From contig CANQWR010000011.1 of NCBI GenBank assembly GCA_947627625.1, positions 1 to 64,000 of the forward strand: a stretch of 64,000 nt of DNA, written 5' to 3'. Positions 25,745 to 34,437 of this stretch are shown here, piece after piece; within the stretch, counting starts at the first letter, position 1, and every line of letters starts with the position of its first letter. The notes under the pieces were generated by a model. That model did not search any database. It was given only the letters and a program-made list of their open reading frames with translations, and had not been told where the DNA came from. The stretch is from an uncultured Ruminococcus sp. (GTDB lineage: Bacteria > Bacillota > Clostridia > Oscillospirales > Ruminococcaceae). A program made the translations under genes and the position numbers.

Positions 25745-26767
25745 ATGGCAGAGTATACGGGACAGGGAATTTTCAAAATAAAAAATCCGATTCAGATTGA
25801 GAGTTACGCATCGGTTGCGGGTGCAAAGGAGGGCAAAGGACCTCTTGCGGAGTATTTTGACGAGATAATAGACGACAGTCATTTTGGGTGTGCGACATGG
25901 GAACAGGCTGAGAGCAAGTTTCAGCTTGAGGCGGTGAGCCTTGCGGTCAGAAAGAGAAATCTTGTCAAAGAGGACATAGACCTGATATGTTCGGGAGACC
26001 TGATAAATCAGTGTACAGGTTCGTCATATGGACTGAGAGACCTTGAAATCCCGTTTATAGGGCTATACGGAGCGTGTTCGACAATGGCGGAGGGGCTTTT
26101 GGTGTCATCGGTTATGACGGATTCGGGGGCAGTAAAGAGGAGCATAGCAGTTACGTCCTCTCACTTTTCGACGGCAGAGAGACAGTTCCGCAGTCCGCTG
26201 TCATACGGTGGACAGCGTACACCTACATCACAGTGGACCTGCACGGCATCGGGGGCAGTAGTTCTGAAATCGGTTTCAGAATTTGAGAAGAACAAAGTTT
26301 ATATAACAGGCGGTTGTATCGGGAAGATAGCGGACATGGGCATAAATGACATGACGAATATGGGGAGTGCAATGGCACCAGCCGGTGCGGAGACCATAAA
26401 ACGCTATCTGAAAGCTACGGGGACAGTCCCGTCGGACTATGATTATATAATCACGGGGGATTTGGGGGAAGTCGGAAGTACGCTTACAAAACAGCTCCTG
26501 ATGAATGAAAATATAGATATATCGCCAAATCACAGGGACTGTGGCTGTATGATATTTGACAACGAAAAGCAGGACACACACTGTGGGGGTTCGGGGTGTG
26601 GCTGTAGTGCGAGTGTTTTGTGCGGATATTTTCTGCCGAAACTGGAGAGCGGAGAGATAAAAAACATACTGTTTTTGTCGACAGGAGCGTTGATGTCGCC
26701 CGTAACAGTACAGCAGGGGGAGACAATTCCCGCAATAGCACATCTTGTCCACATAGAGAGAAAATAA
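25745..26767 (+). CDS. spoVAD: Stage V sporulation protein AD
   Basis: SpoVAD is a thiolase-fold protein of the spore inner membrane that binds dipicolinic acid and works in its uptake into the forespore. The 340 residues match the family: GIFKIKNPIQIESYASVAG at the start, LICSGDLINQCTGSSYGLR, GLYGACSTMAEGL near residue 97, and SHFSTAERQFRSPLSYGGQR. AAAGGAGG precedes the ATG. spoVAE follows after 21 bases, but spoVAC, normally just upstream, is absent and a repeat cluster occupies its place. dpaAB, which make dipicolinate, lie 28 kb downstream. Confidence 0.95.
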   Translation: MAEYTGQGIFKIKNPIQIESYASVAGAKEGKGPLAEYFDEIIDDSHFGCATWEQAESKFQLEAVSLAVRKRNLVKEDIDLICSGDLINQCTGSSYGLRDLEIPFIGLYGACSTMAEGLLVSSVMTDSGAVKRSIAVTSSHFSTAERQFRSPLSYGGQRTPTSQWTCTASGAVVLKSVSEFEKNKVYITGGCIGKIADMGINDMTNMGSAMAPAGAETIKRYLKATGTVPSDYDYIITGDLGEVGSTLTKQLLMNENIDISPNHRDCGCMIFDNEKQDTHCGGSGCGCSASVLCGYFLPKLESGEIKNILFLSTGALMSPVTVQQGETIPAIAHLVHIERK

Positions 26768-26788
26768 AATAACAGGAGAGAGAAAAAT

Positions 26789-27151
26789 ATGTTTGCAGAT
26801 ATAATAAAAGCATTTTTAGTAGGCGGAGCGATTTGTGCGGTGGGACAACTTCTGATAGACTACACAAAACTCACACCTGCGAGAATACTGACGGGTTTTG
26901 TAGTGGCAGGGGTAGTTCTCTCGGCGATAGGAGTTTACGAACCGCTTGTTGACTTTGCAGGTGCAGGGGCGACAGTACCGCTGACAGGTTTCGGACATCT
27001 TCTTGCGGAGGGCATAAGACAGCGTATAGATGCGGAAGGGTTTTTGGGGATATTTACGGGTGGACTGACAGCGTCGGCAGGAGGTATAACAGCAGCGTTG
27101 CTTTTCGGACTACTTGCATCGGCTATATTCCCGCAAAGGGATAAGTCATAA
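26789..27151 (+). CDS. spoVAE: Stage V sporulation protein AE
   Basis: The 120-residue protein has four hydrophobic segments and the SpoVAE(B) pattern: FLVGGAICAVGQLLIDYT at the start, GAGATVPLTGFGHLLAEG in the middle and GGLTASAGGITAALLFG near the end. With SpoVAD and SpoVAC it forms the dipicolinate channel used in sporulation and germination. AGGAGAG lies before the ATG. The gene is immediately followed by a TGCCTTACGGCATT hairpin that starts the next repeat cluster. Confidence 0.93.
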   Translation: MFADIIKAFLVGGAICAVGQLLIDYTKLTPARILTGFVVAGVVLSAIGVYEPLVDFAGAGATVPLTGFGHLLAEGIRQRIDAEGFLGIFTGGLTASAGGITAALLFGLLASAIFPQRDKS

Positions 27152-27605
27152 CTGCCTTACGGCATTGGAATTTGGGGGGCTTTGCCCCCCAAGCCCCCCA
27201 CCAAAGGGGCAAAGCCCCTTTGGAAACCCGTAATTATATATTTTTAGTTGTGCGACTATTCAAGTTTTTGTTTAATCATGGAGTGTGTCCCCCTACACTT
27301 AATTGTTTCATCTGTGGGAATAATCATGGGGGGTTCGGGGGGATTCTTCCCCCCGACGGGGGTCTGGGGGCAGAGCCCCCAGTGGGGGTTCAGGGGGCAA
27401 AGCCCCCTGCCTCCTATCGTTCTAATTAAAATTTGCACAGTCCATAACAGTCCACAAATCAAGGAAATTTCCAAAAAATATAATTTTAAGAAAATTATTT
27501 TTTGGGCGAAGCCCCCTGCCCCTAATCGTTCTAATAGGGGGCTTGGGGGGCAACGCCCCCCCAAAAATGGGGTTAAGAGACAACTGCCCCTAATCGTTCT
27601 AAAAT
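27152..27605. repeat. Repeat cluster downstream of spoVAE
   Basis: It begins with TGCCTTACGGCATTGG, then CCAAAGGGGC-AAA-GCCCCTTTGG, the GGGAATAATCATGGGGGG module with GGGGGGA-TTCT-TCCCCCC, GGGGGC hairpins, and one AT-rich near-palindrome near 27475-27505. No gene is seen in the 565-base gap. Confidence 0.9.
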
Positions 27606-27635
27606 AATTTATACTGCCAATATTTCAAATCTGCA

Positions 27636-27678
27636 CAAAAAAGCGAACCTGTTCCGAAGATCGGGAACAAGTCCGCTA
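27636..27678 (-). terminator. Intrinsic terminator of the GH5 gene
   Basis: On the minus strand AGCGGACTTGTTCC pairs with GGAACAGGTTCGCT (14 pairs, including G-T wobbles) around a short loop, followed by TTTTTT. Confidence 0.85.
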
Positions 27679-27716
27679 TTTTGTCAAACTGTTAAATTAA
27701 ATTATTGACAGATTAG

Positions 27717-30113
27717 TTATTTAGAGGAAGCGGGGAGGTCGTTTATAACTTTCGCATCGAGTTTCTGTATAGCGAGAGCATCCTCTGTGTTTATGCCGTC
27801 GCCGACATCACAGCAGTCTGCATTTGCGAGAGCAGGACCGAGAAGAGGATATTCGTCGCTGTTTGCGAGGTATTGGAGGATAGCAACAGCATCGGCGATA
27901 GTAACATCACCGTCAACATTTGCATCACCGTAGACAACGTCTCCGGGTTCGGGGAGGTCGCCTGTAGTGTTTTCTGTGGATTCGGTAGTATTCTCTGTTG
28001 GTTCGGTAGTTTCGTCGGGAGTTGTACCGCCGCCCATGCCGTACTCATAGATATTGTACTCGGTCATTTCGCAGGGCTTGTCGATAGAAGTCTCAGTAGC
28101 GTTATCCCAGATGTTTGACCACCAGATCTGTACTTCACCCGAAGTTACAGTGCTGTCAAGACCGCCGAACATTTTGTCGAGGAAAATTTCCACTTCAGCA
28201 GTACCGTCCGCACCGATAGTAGAATCCCAGTCATAGTTTACCCAGTCGTCGGGGGTAGGACCGTTGCTGTAGCCGACACAACCGCCAATAGAAGCCCCGG
28301 GAGTACCCTTGAATTTCATTTTGAGAGACTGATTTGCAGATTTCTGCTCGGGGAACTCCACCTTATACTTTACAGCCTCAAATTTGAAGTCATCGGGAAC
28401 AACAGTGGTCTCTGTTGTGGGAGTATTGCCGGAGTCTGTGGAACTTGCAGTAGTCTGTGTCTGGTCGGGATTTTTGGAAGTTGTGGGAGTAGTCTGCTGT
28501 TCAACGGTGGCAGCCTTTATGATATAGATACCGTCAATAGAAGTATTTCCGTTAGTCCTTGCGAAGAGGTGAGCCATTTCGGAGACATCACCGCCCCAGC
28601 CCGATTTGATATTGTCGGCACTGTAGTAAGCGACACCGTTGGTTTCGTCAATGTCATAGGGGTTATACTCTGTCCAGTTCTGCCACTCACCGTTGGTGAT
28701 AGCGAGAACAGGAGCATCGCCTGTGAACTTGATAGCGACTTCATTTCCTTCAAGTTCAGCCCAGGTGATATTCAGACCTGGAGTGCAGTTGCCGTCTTCA
28801 ACAGCTGCATCGAGGTTGTACTTGTCGCCCGAAACGGTAGTACCTGATGAGAGGTCAGCGTGGTTGATAGTGGGAGCGTGTCTCTCACTGCCCCAGACTA
28901 TAGAGCTGTCCTCAGCGACTTTCACCATAGTGTCAACGACCTGTTCGGAGTCGGGATACCACACGGGATTGGAGTCGCTGACAGTGCCGTTTATAACAGC
29001 CTTTCTGTTGATGTAGTCGTGGCTTTCGGACTTGTCGGCGTTGCCCCTTGCATCGTTATCCCAGAGAACGCAGGGAATGCCGTATTTTTTGGTAGTTGAG
29101 ATATACTGTGTAGCCCATTCGCACCTTGCCTCGGTGTTTCCGTAGTTGGAAGCACTGAACTCACCTATAACAACGGGAATATCCTTGTCGGTAAAAGTTT
29201 TTCTTATATTGCTGAGAATGCCGTCAAGTTCGGCAGACCAAGCCTCAGTGAAGACACTGTGGTCTTCAACGGTTGCGTCCATAGCGAATCCGTAGGGGGA
29301 GTAAGCGTGGACGGAGACAGCAACATAGTCATCATCGGGGACTACTATCTTTGACATGATAGTAATATCACTTGATGCACAGTAGCCGGGAATCATGAGG
29401 AGTCTTGTGTCCTTGTAGGGGGAGTCAATACTTCTTATGAGTTTTACGAAATCGGCATTGAGCTGATTTATAGTGTTGAGTTCGTCCTGTGTCGGACCCC
29501 ACCATTCGTGGTCAGTACCTGCCGCACGGGGTTCGTTCATGCACTCAAAAACAAGGTGCTGGTCGTAATCTTTGAACTCATTTGCGATTTGAGTCCAGAT
29601 AGCCATAAGTTTTGTGTGCATTTCGTCATAAGCAGTACCGAGGTCAGCACGGTTCACCCAGTTTTCGTGGTGAACGTTGAGAATGACGTACATATCTTCA
29701 TTGATACAGTAGTCAACGACTTCTTTCACACGAGCCATCCATTCGGGGTCAATCTGGTTATTTTCGTCAAGGTGCTGGAACCAGGTCGTTGGTATTCTGA
29801 CAGTGTTGAAGCCCTTTTTCTTGATTTCGGTGAAGAGAGCCTGATTGGCTTTAGGGTTGCCCCAGGCAATTTCGCTCTCAACGCCTGCATGGTCAGCGAG
29901 TTGAGTACCTGCGGAAGCAGTAGCATCGAGACTGTTTCCGTAGTTCCAACCGAGTTTCATCTGCTCAGTTATTTCCCACGCATTGAGGGTGTCGGCAGCG
30001 GCGGTCTCTACCATAGCGGGCGGAGCGATCCTGAAAGCGGAGGCGAGGCATACTGTAGCCACGGAGACACTCACGAAACTTTTCAGGGAGAAAAGTTTTT
30101 TGGACATTATCAT
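27717..30113 (-). CDS. Dockerin-bearing GH5 endoglucanase-type enzyme
   Basis: This is a secreted modular enzyme of 798 residues. A signal peptide covers residues 1-40. A GH5 catalytic domain (about 45-395) has the acid/base Glu in VFECMNEPR and the nucleophile Glu in VVIGEFSAS, with LGWNYGNSLD and NVHHENW as in GH5 cellulases. A beta-rich module (about 405-540) is probably carbohydrate-binding. After a Thr-rich linker comes a second uncharacterised module (about 580-700), a Thr/Glu linker, then a type I-like dockerin with DANVDGDVTIADAVAILQYL and a second calcium loop. It should dock on a cellulosome cohesin. AAAGGA precedes two possible starts, 30113 and 30107. Confidence 0.92.
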   Translation of the reverse strand: MIMSKKLFSLKSFVSVSVATVCLASAFRIAPPAMVETAAADTLNAWEITEQMKLGWNYGNSLDATASAGTQLADHAGVESEIAWGNPKANQALFTEIKKKGFNTVRIPTTWFQHLDENNQIDPEWMARVKEVVDYCINEDMYVILNVHHENWVNRADLGTAYDEMHTKLMAIWTQIANEFKDYDQHLVFECMNEPRAAGTDHEWWGPTQDELNTINQLNADFVKLIRSIDSPYKDTRLLMIPGYCASSDITIMSKIVVPDDDYVAVSVHAYSPYGFAMDATVEDHSVFTEAWSAELDGILSNIRKTFTDKDIPVVIGEFSASNYGNTEARCEWATQYISTTKKYGIPCVLWDNDARGNADKSESHDYINRKAVINGTVSDSNPVWYPDSEQVVDTMVKVAEDSSIVWGSERHAPTINHADLSSGTTVSGDKYNLDAAVEDGNCTPGLNITWAELEGNEVAIKFTGDAPVLAITNGEWQNWTEYNPYDIDETNGVAYYSADNIKSGWGGDVSEMAHLFARTNGNTSIDGIYIIKAATVEQQTTPTTSKNPDQTQTTASSTDSGNTPTTETTVVPDDFKFEAVKYKVEFPEQKSANQSLKMKFKGTPGASIGGCVGYSNGPTPDDWVNYDWDSTIGADGTAEVEIFLDKMFGGLDSTVTSGEVQIWWSNIWDNATETSIDKPCEMTEYNIYEYGMGGGTTPDETTEPTENTTESTENTTGDLPEPGDVVYGDANVDGDVTIADAVAILQYLANSDEYPLLGPALANADCCDVGDGINTEDALAIQKLDAKVINDLPASSK

Positions 30114-30189
30114 CAGATCCTTTCATGTTTTATTTTTTTAGATTTGATTTAATTTAATATAAATTCCGGACACAGATTCCGTTGAGAGT

Positions 30190-30218
30190 ATTTTAACATA
30201 ATTTTTCACAGAAGTCAA
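30190..30218 (-). promoter_or_regulatory. Promoter of the GH5 gene
   Basis: On the minus strand TTGACT (30213-30218) and TAAAAT (30190-30195) are 17 bases apart, with an extended TG. It leaves a leader of about 70 bases and is divergent from the promoter at 30301. Confidence 0.8.
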
Positions 30219-30300
30219 CAAAAACGGTGAAATATAAAATAAATATAGTGAAAACGCCGAAAATTTCACAAGATTTTTGCACAGTTTTCACAAAAAAGAG

Positions 30301-30329
30301 TTGACTTTATAAAAAAATAGTGTTATAAT
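30301..30329 (+). promoter_or_regulatory. Promoter of the small membrane protein gene
   Basis: TTGACT at 30301-30306 and TATAAT at 30324-30329 have a 17-base spacer and an extended TG at 30321. Confidence 0.85.
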
Positions 30330-30370
30330 AATTAAAAACAAAATTGACGGACAGCAGGGGGAAATTTTTT

Positions 30371-31006
30371 TTGAAGAAGTGCAGAAATATACTGATAGTG
30401 ACGGAGATAATTTCTATAGTGATTCTGATAGTTTACAACATTCTGGACGAACACGCAGACTATAATTATAAAACAATTTACAGGGACGGGAAAATAATTT
30501 CCACAACATGGTTTGAATACGTTGACGATATTGTCTTAACTTTTGCGTATATAGCGTTGATTTTAATGTTGACAGTTTCGGTGACGGGTTACATATTGGG
30601 AGCGATAAAGAAAAAAGAGATTGCAACGGGGGAGAGACTTAAGAACACGCTTTTGATACTGGGTTTTTCGGCGATGATATTTTTCACGGATACTCTTCTC
30701 AGCTTGAGCGTGACAGGTCTTTTCACGGAGGAGGACTACAGCCCCGTGAGTTACGAATTTTCGGGGGAGGGCAACAGGATAGTCATAACGGAGAGTTCCT
30801 TTCTGCTTATGGGAACGGGTACTGTTTACAAGGTGGACGACAACGGCACAGCCCGCAGGATAGGGGATTTTTCGACAGATGACGGATTCAGGAACAACGG
30901 CAATTACGGCGTGAAGTTTACTGATAAATATGTTGACATAACATATGATTTCGGCAGCGGTCTTGACAAGCTCGTCATGCACACGGACAGATTTTATTTT
31001 GAGTAG
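30371..31006 (+). CDS. Small membrane protein of unknown function
   Basis: From TTG 30371 (AGGGGG about eight bases upstream) the protein has 211 residues. A TTG nine codons earlier would leave almost no ribosome site. Three hydrophobic segments lie at about residues 5-25, 55-80 and 90-115. A C-terminal extracytoplasmic or cytoplasmic domain follows, with short strands (NRIVITESSFLLMGTG, YVDITYDFGSGLDKLV). No family was recognised. It has its own promoter and stands between the two dockerin enzymes, on the opposite strand. Confidence 0.65.
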   Translation: MKKCRNILIVTEIISIVILIVYNILDEHADYNYKTIYRDGKIISTTWFEYVDDIVLTFAYIALILMLTVSVTGYILGAIKKKEIATGERLKNTLLILGFSAMIFFTDTLLSLSVTGLFTEEDYSPVSYEFSGEGNRIVITESSFLLMGTGTVYKVDDNGTARRIGDFSTDDGFRNNGNYGVKFTDKYVDITYDFGSGLDKLVMHTDRFYFE

Positions 31007-31045
31007 TATTTAATTTTATTTAATTTATTTAATTTTATATAAAAT

Positions 31046-31085
31046 AAAAAAACTGCCGGTTTTTGGGGAAAATCGGCAGTTTTTT
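31046..31085. terminator. Bidirectional terminator between convergent genes
   Basis: AAAAACTGCCG and CGGCAGTTTTT flank a 15-base loop and have T runs on both strands. It ends transcription of the small membrane protein gene and of the GH10 gene. Confidence 0.9.
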
Positions 31086-31099
31086 ATTTATTTGATTTT

Positions 31100-33343
31100 T
31101 TAGTCAAGTGTTATGGGGAGTGAATCGACAACTTTTGCATCGAGTTTCTGAACGGCGAGAGCGTCCTCGGTGTTGACACCGTCACCGATGTCACAGCAGT
31201 CTGCATTGGTCATAGCCTGCTCATCAAGAGCGTATTCGTCGGAGTTTGCGAGGTACTGAAGAATAGCGACAGCATCGGCAACAGTGACTTCCCCGTCGAG
31301 GTTTGCATCACCGTAGAGGGTTTTGTCGGAGGGGGTGCCCTCATCGGTTTTGACGAACGAGAAGTCATAGAGAGCCATATTTGTGAGAGTCAGCTTTATC
31401 TGTTCGGTGTTTTCAATAATTACGTATTTGTACTCCTTTTCGTTTTCGGTATAGACATCTTTTTTAACTCCGAAACCGCCGTTTTCCTTGCCATCGGAGA
31501 TATAAACGCCTTTCAGTTCGCTCTCTTTGGAAGTATCCACTTTGAGTTTCAGGACTATTGAGTAGCCGCCGTCACGCTTGTCTTCGGGAATATCGATAGT
31601 GACAGTATTTTCACCGTCTGTAATTTCGGAGGAGGGTTCGGCAGTGGTAGTGGTTTCTGTGGTAGTAGTTTCGGAATTTGTGGTAGTAGTCTCGGCGGGA
31701 GCGGTAGTTTCTGCGGGAGTTGCAGGTTCTCTGCCGTCAGTTATAGCATAGAAAGCCTCTTTTGCGGAGTAGTCCTCGTTGAAAAGGAGGGGAGTTTTTG
31801 CACTTCTCCAGCTCTGGTCGTCGGTAGTACCCCACAGGACAACAGCGGAAATTTTGTCTTTGTACTCCATAATTGCGTCAAATAGGTCGCCGTAATACTT
31901 AGCCTGTTCGTCAAATTTTTTGTCGTTCACGGTAGCGTCGAGTTCTGTGATTTGAACGTCAAGACCCGTATTTACGAACATATCGAGAGCCTTTTTGTAG
32001 ACGGAGACGGACGGGAAAGCCTCGGCGTTGCTGTTTCTCACATCAAGGTGGGACTGCATACCGATACCGTCAATGAAGTGACCGTCAGCGTTGATTTCCT
32101 CAGTGAGAGCGACTATAGCGGACTTTTTGTCCATATATTCGTTGTAGTCGTTGTAGTAGAGTTTAGTACCTTCGGGAGCGTATTTTTTTGCGAACTCAAA
32201 AGCGGGTTTTATGAAAGAGTTGTCGCCGAAAATCTGAACCCAAGGGGAACTCTGATAGCCGTTTGACTGGTCGGGGAAACCGGGGTCACGGGGCTCGCCG
32301 TTATCTTTGAGACACTCATTCACAACGTCCCACGCATAGAAATCTACATCGGGGTACTCTTCTTTTACGGCAGTAAAGACATTTTTGATATAATTTTCAA
32401 GTCTTGTGAGCATTTTTTCTTTGGAAACCCATTCGCCGTTCTCGTCATAGTTCTCTTTGAAGAACCAGAGAGGTGTCTGCTGATGCCAAACAAGGACGTG
32501 ACCTCTGACGGAGATATTGTTGTCACGGGCAAAGTCGAGAATAGAGCGAGCAGAAGCGAGACTTATCTGCGGGTTTGTGTCGTCACCGTTTTGTGCGAGA
32601 GCGAGACTTGCATTTTTGTCGAGAATGGCATCGGGTTTGAGTTCATTTCCCGCTGTAATACTGTTGAAGTGTTTATTGATTAAATCTTTTGTGGATTGCG
32701 GAGCGAGTTCGGAGGCAGTAGCGGCAGTACCGAATTTGAAGTCAGAAAAAACGTCTTTGAGGGAGGGTATTTCCTCCTGAATTTTGTAAGAGGGAGCAGC
32801 CTCTATGACGAAATTGTCGACCCATATGTCGGCACCGTCATTTGCCTCTATATAGAGGTAGACATCGGACCATTCGTCCGAATAGCTGAATTTGAACTGC
32901 TCAACGGAGACCCATTCGCCCTGAGAGACAGCGGAAGTGAGATTGGAGTATTTTGTCTCCCCCGAAGCGTCATTGTACTGCATAGAGATGGTGAGATTGT
33001 TGTACCAAGACGCTTTCATATCGACAGAAATCATGTATTTCTCATTGGGGTTGAGAATGTCGTCGATTTTGAGCTGAGGACCGTTCCAGTTTTTCTCTCT
33101 GCCCGTTACGAGCATGACAGTACCGTGGGAGGAATCGGAATCCTTGTCGGTTTTGATTATACTGGAGTCGGTGTCGCCACGCTTTGAGAATGCGGAAGTA
33201 TCGCCGTCCTCGAAGTCATAGGAGAGGATTATTTCGCCCTGAGCGTCCTCGGCGACAACTGGGGAGAGTGTCGTTGGCAGCAAGGAGCAGGACATCACAG
33301 CACAGAGCATACCTGAGAAAAACTTTTTTGGTTTTAGTTTCAT
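31100..33343 (-). CDS. Dockerin-bearing CBM22-GH10 xylanase
   Basis: This is a secreted endo-1,4-beta-xylanase of 747 residues. A signal peptide (about 1-33) is followed by a CBM22-like module (about 36-185) that opens with SYDFEDGDTSAFSKRGD. The GH10 domain (about 192-540) has the acid/base Glu in WDVVNECLKD and nucleophile in VQITELDAT, plus GHVLVWHQQTP. A Thr-rich linker (about 545-590) precedes a small beta module (about 590-675) of unknown type. The dockerin has DANLDGEVTVADAVAILQYL and NADCCDIGDGVNTEDAL, nearly the same as that of the GH5 enzyme, so both should bind the same cohesin class. ATG 33343 is chosen because an ATG three codons earlier touches the AAAGGAT ribosome site. Confidence 0.94.
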   Translation of the reverse strand: MKLKPKKFFSGMLCAVMSCSLLPTTLSPVVAEDAQGEIILSYDFEDGDTSAFSKRGDTDSSIIKTDKDSDSSHGTVMLVTGREKNWNGPQLKIDDILNPNEKYMISVDMKASWYNNLTISMQYNDASGETKYSNLTSAVSQGEWVSVEQFKFSYSDEWSDVYLYIEANDGADIWVDNFVIEAAPSYKIQEEIPSLKDVFSDFKFGTAATASELAPQSTKDLINKHFNSITAGNELKPDAILDKNASLALAQNGDDTNPQISLASARSILDFARDNNISVRGHVLVWHQQTPLWFFKENYDENGEWVSKEKMLTRLENYIKNVFTAVKEEYPDVDFYAWDVVNECLKDNGEPRDPGFPDQSNGYQSSPWVQIFGDNSFIKPAFEFAKKYAPEGTKLYYNDYNEYMDKKSAIVALTEEINADGHFIDGIGMQSHLDVRNSNAEAFPSVSVYKKALDMFVNTGLDVQITELDATVNDKKFDEQAKYYGDLFDAIMEYKDKISAVVLWGTTDDQSWRSAKTPLLFNEDYSAKEAFYAITDGREPATPAETTAPAETTTTNSETTTTETTTTAEPSSEITDGENTVTIDIPEDKRDGGYSIVLKLKVDTSKESELKGVYISDGKENGGFGVKKDVYTENEKEYKYVIIENTEQIKLTLTNMALYDFSFVKTDEGTPSDKTLYGDANLDGEVTVADAVAILQYLANSDEYALDEQAMTNADCCDIGDGVNTEDALAVQKLDAKVVDSLPITLD

Positions 33344-33379
33344 GAGAATCATATCCTTTCGGTGAATTTTTATAATTTT

Positions 33380-33408
33380 ATTATATCAAAAGGCGGATAT
33401 TTTGTCAA
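33380..33408 (-). promoter_or_regulatory. Consensus promoter of the GH10 gene
   Basis: TTGACA (33403-33408) and TATAAT (33380-33385) on the minus strand have a 17-base spacer. The -35 to spacer start is the same as in the NUDIX promoter (TTGACAAAATATC). Confidence 0.9.
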
Positions 33409-33449
33409 GAAATTTTTAAGTCTTTCGTGGAGTCCTGTTTTGTTTTTTA

Positions 33450-34430
33450 AGAACGATAAGGGGCAGGGGGCGTTGCCCCCTGAACCCCCATTGGGGGCTC
33501 TGCCCCCAAACCCCCGTCGGGGGGAAGTATCCCCCCGAACCCCCCATGATTATTCCCACAGAGGGAATGGTAAGGGGCAGGGGGCATTGTCCAAAAATAA
33601 TTTCGGTAGAACAGAAATGGGGGTTCGGGGGTTTTTAACCCCCGGCGGGGTCAAGGGGCGGAGCCCCTTGTGGGGGTCTGGGGGCGAAGCCCCCGGTGAC
33701 TTCAAACAGGGGGTCTGGGGGGCGAAGCCCCCCCAAATTCAAATGCCGTAAGGCATTATAAATTATTTTAGGAACGATTAGGGGCAGGGGGCTTTGCCCA
33801 AAAAATAATTTTATTAAAATTATATTTTTTTGGAATTTTTTACTTTGTGGACTGTCGGTGGTTGTGTAAATTTAATTAGAACGATAAGGGGCAGGGGGCG
33901 TTGCCCCCTGAACCCCCATTGGGGGCTCTGCCCCCAAACCCCCGTCGGGGGGAAGAATCCCCCCGAACCCCCCATGATTATTCTCACAGAGGGAACACCC
34001 CCGCTCCCGTGGTGGAAACTCAGCAAATTTTGCTGATACTTGAAATATATAATCACGGGTTTCCAAAGGGGCTTTGCCCCTTTGGCAGGGGGTCTGGGGG
34101 ACAGCGTCCCCCGGTCCAAAGCCGTAAGGCATTATAAATTATTTTAGAACGATAAGGGGCAGGGGGCTTTGCCCAAAAAATAATTTTCTTAAAATTATAT
34201 TTTTTTAGAAATTTCTTTGACTTGTGGACTTTCGGGGGTTGTGTAAATTTTAATTAGAACGATAAGGGGCAGGGGCTTTGCCCCCTGAACCCCCATTGGG
34301 GGCTCTGCCCCCAAACCCCCGCTGGGGGGAGATTTGAAAATGGGGACACCCCATACCCCCCCATAATTATTCTCACAGAGGGAACGATAAGGAGCGGGGG
34401 GACGTCTCCCACAAGGCAGAGTCCCCCCCG
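33450..34430. repeat. Triple composite repeat block, the largest in the window
   Basis: Three composites in series fill nearly 1 kb between the GH10 promoter and the 3' end of nfnB. Each has inverted GGGGGC hairpins and a CCCCCCATGATTATTC-type end. Two near-identical stretches of about 150 bases start at GCCGTAAGGCATTATAAATT (about 33754 and 34123), each with an AT-rich near-palindrome and a GTGGACT...TTGTGTAAATTT tag. No gene is seen. Confidence 0.9.
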
Positions 34431-34437
34431 TTAAAAA

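Noticed and set aside
1-34430. Possible CRISPR array in the repeat clusters.
   Set aside because: Units are not evenly spaced, spacers are not unique, modules occur in both orientations, and no cas gene is present.
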